The position numbers and the translations under genes were made by a program. A model generated the notes under the pieces. It did no database searches. It was not told the DNA's origin and saw nothing but the letters and a program-made list of their open reading frames with translations. A DNA stretch of 64,000 nt from NCBI GenBank assembly GCA_016719565.1, contig JADJYU010000012.1, forward strand, positions 1 to 64,000, written 5' to 3'. Positions 1-6,387 of this stretch are shown here, piece by piece (the first letter of the stretch is position 1; the number at the start of each line of letters is the position of its first letter). Source of the DNA: Ignavibacteria bacterium. GTDB taxonomy: Bacteria > Bacteroidota > Ignavibacteria > Tepidaquicellales > Tepidaquicellaceae.

Positions 1-97
1 AAAAAGCAAAATTGGTATTATCACAAAACAAGAAGCAATACCAAAAAACAATTTCCAAAGGTTGAAAAGGAAATTAAATTATTAAACAAGAACTAAT

Positions 98-361
98 ATG
101 GGTGGTGGAACATCAAAATCTGAATCAGAACAATGGCAAGCTATGGCTGAAGAAGCAAGTGCTATTGGAGATTTTGCAGCTTCAGTTTCTGCGTTATCTT
201 TTACTCTTGCTGGTCTTTCAGCTGCTGGAGTTTTATCAAGCCCAGCTACAATACCTTTAGTCTATGCAGGAAGCTTTTTTGGTGGTGCCGCCATAGGTTT
301 TTATGGAATAGCAGCATATGATACATATAAAAGTGATCTACTAGGAATACACGGTAGATGA
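98..361 (+). CDS. Small two-helix membrane protein with Met-Gly-Gly-Gly start, function unknown
   Basis: An 87-residue protein I do not recognise. It starts MGGGTSKSES, has a short acidic helix-like stretch, then two hydrophobic segments at about residues 28-50 and 53-74 rich in Gly/Ala/Ser, and ends in a short polar tail. This layout suggests a small inner-membrane protein with two helices. Its stop lies 7 bases before the start of a QueC-like gene, which is followed by a TGT-like gene, so the three are probably co-transcribed. If this is a type IV CBASS-like locus, a small transmembrane protein could be the killing effector, and the N-terminal glycines exposed after Met removal could be a modification site. 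Both ideas are inference from position and composition. The upstream gene lies outside the window. The ORF is well supported by spacing and hydrophobic pattern; the function is not. Confidence 0.6.
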   Translation: MGGGTSKSESEQWQAMAEEASAIGDFAASVSALSFTLAGLSAAGVLSSPATIPLVYAGSFFGGAAIGFYGIAAYDTYKSDLLGIHGR

Positions 362-368
362 TTAATAT

Positions 369-990
369 ATGATATGCGTTCTTCATTCAGGAGGAATAGA
401 TTCTACTGCTGTTATACAGTACTATCTTAATTTAAACAAAATAGTGCAACCTCTTTTCATTGATTACGGACAAATCTCTGCGAAAACTGAGTTTAAGTAT
501 TCCCAAAAGATAGCAAACTATTTTAAAATCAATAAACCCTTCTTCGTAAATCTTCGTAAGTTTAGAGATATTAATCCTGATCATTCATTATTTTCGGGAA
601 AAGATCGGGGAAACTTCCATGATAGTTTTAAGAACCAATTTTTTCCAAATAGAAATCTACTTCTTCTAACTATTGGTTCAGTTTATTGCAAAGCAACAAC
701 ATCAATAAAATTGCAATAGGTATTGTTGGTGGAGGAAGTAACAGCATGGGATACCCAGATACTAATTCTAAATTTTTGAAATCAGTAGATTCATTGTTTT
801 CTAGTACCCTTGATATAAATGTGGAAGGCCCCATTGTGAGTTGGACGAAAAAGAAGGTAATCTCATTTTTAAACAAGAATAAATTTGATTTCAATCTTAC
901 TTTTCATGTAATGTTTGTTCAGTACATCCTTGTAATAAATGCGCTTCGTGTATTGAAAGAAACATTGCATTGAATAATTACTTACTTTGA
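369..990 (+). pseudogene. QueC-like ATP-dependent deazaguanine enzyme (possible Cap9), frame broken twice
   Basis: QueC-family PP-loop protein. The N-terminal ATP-binding motif HSGGIDST sits at residues 6-13. Later come the family motif FFPNRNLL, then IAIGIVGG and YPDT, and a C-terminal four-cysteine zinc site (SCNVCSVHPCNKCASC). QueC converts 7-carboxy-7-deazaguanine to preQ0; QueC-like Cap9 proteins are known ancillary genes of type IV CBASS. Two one-base losses break the frame: in the AAA run near 690 and in the TTTT run at 901-904. Adding one base at each restores about 207 residues, a normal length, ending at the TGA at 988-990. All key motifs survive, so the gene may be intact in the organism. 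The TGT-like gene begins 4 bases downstream. Family is clear; the choice among queuosine, DNA modification or CBASS rests on the neighbours. Confidence 0.75.
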
Positions 991-993
991 TTT

Positions 994-1923
994 ATGGCAA
1001 GACGCTTACCTACCTTTTTCCCATCAATAAGTAACGACAAAAGAACATGGTTTTGGAAAAACAACCTCCATTCAGAAGGTTTATTAATTTCCATCGATGT
1101 GTTGGAAAAGATTAGCGGATTGAAAAATTCAAAGCATGATCATATTAATTTGATTTTAGGTTTTGATGGTATGGTGATTCTAGATAATGGAGCGTTTGGT
1201 AGCTTTATTCCAATCGATCCTTTACTTCTATTTTCAAAACAAGCAAATCTAAAACCAGCTATTGCAATCGCACTTGACAGTATCCCCAGTTCATCTTTTC
1301 AAGAAATGGAATCTGTTAAAATAACAGTCAAAAATGCCAAGAGAATATCTAAATGAACTCTAGGGAAAATTAAATTGATGGCAGTTGTTCAAGGAAATAG
1401 CATTGAGGCAATCAATTATTGTGCTGAGAAGTTAAATAAGCTGAATTTCAAATTTATAGGAATACCTTTGAGCTCATACTCAAAGAAAAGGCAGTATGAA
1501 TCAGCAGTTTTAAAAGTAATTGCTATACGAAAAAACTTTCCATCAAATGTTACCTTTCATGCGTTGGGATGCGGAAGTCGAACATTAATCGCAATATTAA
1601 CTTATTTTGGGGTTCGATTCTTTGATTCCTCTTCATTTTACAAAGTCGCCATGATTGATGCTTTTTACGATAATGAAGAATTTTGTTCAATAAATAGACC
1701 AAATTCAAAAGCTGAATGCAAATTTTGTTTACAAAAACAGAGAAAACACAAATCATATAAACAAAAAATAAAATATAATCTAATTGAAGTTCAGAAAGAA
1801 ATACAGAGATGTAGATGTGCACTTGAAGCAAATTTGATGAGAGAATATCTTTTAGACTATAGGTTAAACAAATCTACAGCAAATAAAATATCTTACCTTC
1901 TAACTTCTGAAAATCATTCTTAA
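994..1923 (+). pseudogene. TGT-like transglycosylase (Cap10/DpdA-like), interrupted by an in-frame TGA
   Basis: About 309 residues resembling the tRNA-guanine transglycosylase fold as remodelled in DpdA and CBASS Cap10 proteins. Recognisable stretches are ILDNGAFGSF and AIALDSIP in the first half, then MAVVQGNS, FIGIPLSS, HALGCGSRTL and GVRFFDSSSF in the second, with a late cysteine cluster (ECKFC, CRC) that could hold zinc. The halves lie in one frame but are split by TGA at 1354-1356; the second half has an ATG at 1375. Three one-base losses in the A/T runs around 1350-1372 would also explain the stop and give a smoother lead into MAVVQG. It follows the QueC-like gene by 3 bases, so the pair acts on a 7-deazaguanine substrate. 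It could modify DNA, RNA or, in a CBASS context, a protein; sequence alone does not decide. Confidence 0.6.
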
Positions 1924-2150
1924 ACTTCGCATAAAAAAGGAATTTTTGTAATGCTTCAATTGAAAATGGAATTTCTGATTTATAAAAATGAAAGATAGAA
2001 TTAAAATGTGGAAAGCTCCTTTAGAATCTACATAAATTTTAAATTGCAAAAATTCTATTTTCAAAAACCAAATCAATTCATTGGATAATTTTATAACAAT
2101 TTTTTACGGTGCTCTGCAATAAGTTAAAATCTTAAACCATTCATATCAAA

Positions 2151-2278
2151 TCCTCGTACCCAATCTCAGGAGATTGGGTACGAGGAGTAAACTTTTCATA
2201 AATGAAGTCCGGAAGTATATTAGACTATATCGCAAGAAGCGCGTTTAAATTCCCTCGCACCCAATCTCCCGATTGGGT
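2151..2278. repeat. Two REP-like hairpins with a shared CCCAATC/GATTGGG core
   Basis: The first hairpin (2151-2186) is a perfect 17-bp inverted repeat with a 2-base loop; its arms contain CGTACCCAATCTC. The second (2259-2278) shares the core ACCCAATC/GATTGGGT with a 4-base loop and less perfect flanks. The word ACGGTGCTCT occurs near both, at about 2107 and 2279. They lie in gene-free DNA and differ in sequence from the GACGCCC palindromes elsewhere in the window, so they look like a second dispersed hairpin family. Confidence 0.7.
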
Positions 2279-2356
2279 ACGGTGCTCTTTAACCGTTGAT
2301 TATTTTTAAATTTAAAAACCTTTATATTGTTAGAAACTAGAAATCATAAAGGTGAT

Positions 2357-2585
2357 TTGAACCATAATTAAATGATTAACACGATTGGCATGATTATAAG
2401 CTTTTAAATCAGGAAATTGTTGATCCTTTAATCATGGTTCAGAAAATGCTGATGTCTTGATCCATGATTAAAGGATTGCGTGATTGGCATGATGTTTTGA
2501 ACCATGATTAAAGGATTAAATGACTGGCATGATGTTTTGAACAAAGATTAAAGGGTTAAAGGATTAAATGATTTGTATGATTATT
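2357..2585. repeat. Degenerate AT-rich repeat region built on GATTAAAGGATT, direct and inverted
   Basis: The phrase ACCATGATTAAAGGATT recurs with variation at about 2461, 2500 and 2540, joined by GATTGGCATGAT spacers. An inverted copy (GATCCTTTAATCATGGTTCA, 2422-2441) can pair with the copies at 2458-2476 and 2498-2517. No open frame of interest is seen. From here to 3042 the DNA is AT-rich and I see no gene. Confidence 0.55.
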
Positions 2586-3042
2586 AAACTTTAAATGTCA
2601 TTAGTAAACGTAAATCAAATTCAATAAATGCGGAGATCAGATTGAAACAAAAATACTCAAATTTTAAATTCTAAATTTTAAAACTTAAAATTAAAATTTA
2701 TAATTTATAATTTAAAATTAAATGAACTCTCAAACCAATTCCGTTACTCCGGCATACGCCCACCCGAGATAAGATACCTATTGAACTGCACAATCTTTTT
2801 ACCTCTTTTGTTCACTTCGTTGTTTTTTAATCTTTCTAAATAGTAAAGTTGATGTAAGGTGAGATTATTAAGTTCTCAAATTTTTTAAGTTCATCGCATG
2901 TCAGCGAATTTATATTTGTCAGCATAAATATATTATTTTAAATTATAGAAAATACAAAACAAAAAAACACTCACACTATAGACCTGAATAAACAAAAAAA
3001 CCTATCTATAAAATAATATATAATAGCAAGTGGAAATAATTC

Positions 3043-3286
3043 CACTTCACAAAATCGTCAAAATGTCCGTAGTTTTTTATAGCAAACTCCCGTTAATTTT
3101 GTATAGTTCTTTTACATACATCTGATCTGCACTGCGCAACAGGGGATGACGGTTAACTGACGGGGGACAAAAATCCGAAAAAAATTTCACTTTACAAAAT
3201 CGTCAAAATGTCCGTAGTTTTTTATAGCAAACTCCCGTTAATTTTGTTTAGTTCTTTTACATACATCTGATCTACACTGCGCAACA
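3043..3286. repeat. Pair of ~100-bp direct repeats
   Basis: Two nearly identical copies at 3043-3142 and 3188-3286, from CACTT(C/T)ACAAAATCG to ACTGCGCAACAG, differing at only a few bases. They are separated by 45 bp of unrelated sequence and lie upstream of the 21-bp array. No coding frame runs through them. Confidence 0.8.
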
Positions 3287-3536
3287 GTAAAGACGGACAG
3301 CTGAGAAATAATTAAACTGTAATTTTAAATAAACAGAATTTCAATATGAGTCATAACCGGTAAGAAGTTTTCTAATAAAGTTTTATCCCGGTCTCAGCAC
3401 AGAAAATAATTAAGCGGATACTTTTAAATGAAAGTATAGAAATCTGAAATTCAGAATTGCAGATTATCAGTCAGTTCATAAAGCGATAGTTAAAAGTCCC
3501 GGAGTAATAAGAAAATGAAATACTGCAGACGAAAAA

Positions 3537-3980
3537 AACGCTGATCATTAAATCGGAGACTTTTATCGCTCAAGTGAAGAAAGTAAACTTTCGCAAGAAG
3601 ACTCTCAGCATTAAATCAGAGACATTTAGCTTTCGAAAGAAGACACTTAGAAGAAAATCAGAGACACTAAACTTTCGCCAGAAGACTCTTAGATGTAAAT
3701 CAGAGACTATAAACTTTCGCAAGAAGACTTTCAGCATTAACTAAGAGACTCTGAACTTTTGAATAAAGACTCTTAACTTTAAATCAGAGACTTCCGGCTT
3801 TCATTAAGAGACTTCCGGCTCTCAAAAAGAGACTTTCGGCTCTCAAAAAGAGAAATTTGGCAGTCAAAAATAGACATCCGTCACTCAAAAATAGACACGC
3901 TGCAGTCAATCAGAGACATTCGACATCCGTCAGAAGACACGAAGCCGCCAAAAAATGAATTACGGAAGTTACGGGTCTAA
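3537..3980. repeat. 21-bp periodic array, block A (AGAGAC / AGAAGAC units)
   Basis: The trinucleotide GAC (or GAA) recurs exactly every 21 bases from 3558 to 3957 (3558, 3579, 3600, 3621 and so on) without a phase slip, about 20 units. Units vary (for example GACTTCCGGCTCTCAAAAAG) but hold AGAC and often TTTCG or CTCAAAA. In the left part units alternate (ATCAGAGAC, AAGAAGAC), giving a 42-bp super-period. Because 21 is a multiple of three, every frame is heptad-periodic: one forward frame is open from 3511 to the TAA at 3742-3744 (about 77 codons, no ATG) and reads KSETLNFRQKTL-like repeats. No spacers separate the units, so it is not a CRISPR. Confidence 0.9.
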
Positions 3981-3998
3981 TAAATGCAATAAAAAAAA

Positions 3999-4320
3999 CG
4001 TTTTCACAAGTTAAGAAAAAGTTTGCATAAGCTGAAAAATGGTTTACTTATTGTAAGAAATGATTCGCGGCAGATGAGAAATTGTTATCATAAGTTGCTG
4101 TTAATTTCGCAGCAGTGCCAAAACAGTCCGCTTCAGACTGGAAATATTTCGCATAAGTGTCTAAATGGTTGACACCTGTACCTGAATAGTCTGCCTCAGT
4201 TGCTAAATGGTGTGCGGCGGTTAATTAGTGAGTTGCGGCGGTTAATAAATGAGTTGCGGCGGAAGATAAATAACACGAGTCGGTAGATAAATAACACGAG
4301 TCGGTAGATAAATGCGGTGA
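3999..4320. repeat. 21-bp periodic array, block B (TAAATGrkTTGCGGCGG units)
   Basis: About 15 units keep a 21-base register from about 4000 to 4320, with the TTCGC/TTGCG word at 4021, 4042, 4063, 4084, 4105 and onward. The last two full units are exact copies (GATAAATAACACGAGTCGGT plus A). On the minus strand the units read as hydrophobic heptads (HLLTAAT, HLSTDSC, NFSSAAN) in the same frame as block A, broken by a few stops. Units are more similar to each other at the right end than at the left, as if growth happened near the downstream gene. Confidence 0.88.
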
Positions 4321-4585
4321 AATTTTTTACTTAAAAAGATAATGATGCAATTTCAGACTGTTTTACAGTAATTCAAAATAGGAAAATTACACAGTCGGAT
4401 ACTGGAGTTACACGGAGCTTCGCTGATAAGCGAATATGCGACCGTAAGATTCGCTGGAAAGCGCAGGAGACAAAAACTTAGAAAAATAATTAAGAAAGAT
4501 TTTTAATATCAAATAAATTTTAATAAAGACCCGGCCGGTCTGAACAAAAAAAACAAACTAAATCATAAACTAAAAAAAAAGAATC
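4321..4585 (+). other. Leader between the 21-bp array and the helical-protein gene
   Basis: A 265-bp non-coding stretch. It holds a small hairpin (TTCGCT-GATA-AGCGAA, about 4427-4442), a repeat of its TTCGCT arm shortly after, and a GGCCGGTC palindrome at about 4527-4541. The last 30 bases are nearly all A with some C, the A-rich leader common before Bacteroidota start codons. A promoter cannot be named with confidence. Confidence 0.35.
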
Positions 4586-5386
4586 ATGGAAAAAAGACTA
4601 AGCAACAAACTGTCAATGATCGAAGGTGTGCACGCATACCTGACTGATCATGAAAACAAATTCTCTTCGAATACCGGTATGGTAAATACGAAGGAAAGAC
4701 TTCTTCTCAAATTAAGCGAGATCTATGACAGGGAAGGACAAAGAAACAACGTACTCAAGGGCAAAAAGGAGGCGAAAGAAAATTACCGCGATCATATGAT
4801 CACACAGGCACTTTCCTTTTCCGCGAGACTCTTTGACGTGGCAAATCTGAACAGGAACAGTGAGCTGAGCGCCCAGTCTGATTTTAGCAGATCAGATCTT
4901 GTCAGACTAAGAGACTGGGAATTAATAGGCACACTCGATGTAATAAAAAACAATGCTGAAACATTCATGGAAGCGCTCTCAGTCTACAATATCACCCCTG
5001 AAAAACTTCAGGGCTTCGCAGAAATGATATCAATATTCCGATCGAGAATTGAAAGCAAACAAACATCGGAAGTTATAAAAGCCAGCGCCAGAAAAACCCT
5101 GCCTGTATTATTCCAGGAGGCGAAACTGATACTGAGATCTCTGGATAAAATGATGGAGGAGTTCCACGATACTGATGTCCAGTTCTATATCGGATACAAA
5201 GCCGCGCGTAACATAAAAGACCTCGGCATCAGATACAGACCGGACACACAGGGACAGCCGATTGGAGAAGCCGGTGAGAACGGCGAGAGCGGAGAGAACA
5301 GAGAGAATGGACAACAAGCGAAAATTATGAATAGCGAACAGGCGCAAAATGAGAATCAAAATGTAAATAAAGATAAAGTGCAGTAA
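4586..5386 (+). CDS. Uncharacterised all-helical protein downstream of the 21-bp array
   Basis: A 266-residue soluble, charged protein without signal peptide or membrane segment. It opens with KLSMIEGVHAYLTDHE, continues through long predicted helices (about 15-60, 65-95, 100-150, 155-225), and has the motif FYIGYKAARNIKDLG near 205-219. The last ~45 residues are low-complexity Glu/Gly/Asn/Gln. From memory it resembles an unnamed, often multi-copy Bacteroidota family annotated only as hypothetical, with the same N-terminal KL.M..V..(F/L)L and C-terminal FY..Y..AR motifs. No enzyme motif is visible. The start follows an A-rich leader. It stands alone, preceded by 2.66 kb of gene-free repeat DNA, so a link to the array (binding it or being controlled by it) is a reasonable but unproven idea. 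Confidence 0.85.
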   Translation: MEKRLSNKLSMIEGVHAYLTDHENKFSSNTGMVNTKERLLLKLSEIYDREGQRNNVLKGKKEAKENYRDHMITQALSFSARLFDVANLNRNSELSAQSDFSRSDLVRLRDWELIGTLDVIKNNAETFMEALSVYNITPEKLQGFAEMISIFRSRIESKQTSEVIKASARKTLPVLFQEAKLILRSLDKMMEEFHDTDVQFYIGYKAARNIKDLGIRYRPDTQGQPIGEAGENGESGENRENGQQAKIMNSEQAQNENQNVNKDKVQ

Positions 5387-5396
5387 GCCCCAAATT

Positions 5397-5457
5397 CCTT
5401 AAACCCCTCCCCGGGAAATTCAGAAAGACATTCGCAAAAGGGAGGGGAATGGGGCAA
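5397..5457 (+). terminator. GC-rich inverted repeat after the helical-protein gene
   Basis: Arms CCCCTCCC (about 5405-5412) and GGGAGGGG (about 5440-5447), with outer pairing between the leading CCCC and trailing GGGGC. It starts about 10 bases after the stop codon, so it may act as a terminator, though no clear T run follows. Confidence 0.4.
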
Positions 5458-5515
5458 TGCTATTAAGTTAAGGAATTTTCTTATTATATTTTTGATGCCA
5501 TAATTTATCATTTAC

Positions 5516-5652
5516 TTATAATTCTTTTCTCTCACTTTTCCTGTCAGGTCTGCTTAGTATTGGATTTTTCTTCAATAAATATTTAAGCTCTTCCAATACT
5601 TCGTCTATGTCACGCTTTTTGTCTGCAAATAATTCCCTACTATAATCTATCA
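5516..5652 (-). pseudogene. C-terminal remnant of a lost gene, cut off by a REP palindrome
   Basis: Read on the minus strand, a coding-like frame of about 45 residues (including YSRELFADKKRDIDEVLEEL) ends at TAA (5516-5518). It looks like a charged helical C-terminus. Upstream it runs straight into the REP palindrome at 5653-5681, where a stop appears, and no start is available. I read it as the tail of a gene whose front was removed when the REP arrived. Parent family not recognised. Confidence 0.35.
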
Positions 5653-5681
5653 GTAGAGACGCTCAATTTGGGCGTCTCTAC
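5653..5681. repeat. REP palindrome (GAGACGCYC/GGGCGTCTC)
   Basis: A 29-bp inverted repeat, TAGAGACGCTC paired with GGGCGTCTCTA around a short AATTT centre. It is the same element that occurs at 6013 and seven to eight times at 10986-12058 beside the RAYT gene. Confidence 0.85.
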
Positions 5682-5936
5682 TAAAAATCAAATTTTCACA
5701 AATCGCGTTTTTTCATATTTGACACATCGGTTGATTATACATATTTTTAACGGGAAAATAATTCAGATCGATTCGCCGCGGTTGGTGTTGCTCCATCCAC
5801 CAACCGCCTGAAAAAAAATTAAAGGACAGTTTCATCCGGATGAATAAATCCGGGAGTGATCTGAAAAATATTCAAAATGTTTTATATATAATAAGAGTAA
5901 GTATATTTAAAAAAGTAAACAGTCAAAATTTTAGAA

Positions 5937-6044
5937 ATGATAAATTTCTTCAAACTAATTTCAATAACGCTTTTACTTTCAGCATTTACTGTATGTAATT
6001 CATTTGGCAGAAGTAGAGACGCCCAATTTTGGCGTCTCTACTAA
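5937..6044 (+). pseudogene. Truncated copy of the 6388 gene start: leader plus signal peptide fused to a REP
   Basis: The ATG at 5937 opens MINFFKLISITLLLSA, nearly the same as the signal peptide of the gene at 6388 (MINFFKIISITLLLSA). After Asn-Ser-Phe-Gly the frame enters the REP palindrome at 6013-6041 and stops at TAA 6042-6044, giving 35 residues. The upstream ~115 bp also matches. It is a dead duplicate of the 5' end of the next gene, its body replaced by the REP. Confidence 0.75.
6013..6041. repeat. REP palindrome inside the truncated gene copy
   Basis: Same 29-bp inverted repeat as at 5653, arms TAGAGACGCCC and GGCGTCTCTA, placed exactly where the duplicated signal-peptide gene loses similarity to its parent. 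Confidence 0.85.
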
Positions 6045-6206
6045 AGATAAAATTTTCACAAACCGCGTTTTTTCATATTTGACACATCGTATGATTATGT
6101 ATATTTTTAACAGGAAATTAATTCAGGTAATGTTAAATAAATAAAAGGACAGTTGTCTGAAGTTTTTAATGAAGATAAAATTTTCACAAATCGCGTTTTT
6201 TCATAT

Positions 6207-6235
6207 TTGACACATCTGATGATAATGTATATTTT
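6207..6235 (+). promoter_or_regulatory. Predicted promoter of the Ycf48-like secreted protein
   Basis: TTGACA at 6207-6212 and TATTTT at 6230-6235 with a 17-bp spacer, about 150 bp before the ATG at 6388. The same pair is conserved in the two upstream duplicate modules, which supports it being functional. Confidence 0.5.
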
Positions 6236-6387
6236 TATCCTGAAATAATTCAGATAACGTTATAAAAATTAAAGGACAGTTTCAGCCGGATAAATAAATC
6301 CGGGAGTGGTCTGAAAAATATTCAAAATGTTTTATACTTAATAAGGTGTAATTATATTTTAAAAAATAATTAGTCAAAACTTTTATA

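Larger units (their letters stand above)
5690..6258 (+). repeat. Three copies of an ~85-bp promoter-bearing module
   Basis: Near-identical segments at about 5690-5771, 6050-6131 and 6178-6258 each run from ATTTTCACAAATCGCG through TTTGACACAT to TATTTTTA and AATTCAG. Each has TTGACA, a 17-bp spacer and TATTTT (5719/5742, 6079/6102, 6207/6230), a good vegetative promoter shape. A following segment (AAGGACAGTTTC to the start codon) is also duplicated between 5821-6011 and about 6271-6459. The module therefore multiplied by local duplication of the region before the gene at 6388. Confidence 0.75.

Noticed and set aside
3537..4320. CRISPR array
   Set aside because: Units are contiguous 21-mers that all vary; there is no constant repeat with unique spacers and no cas gene.
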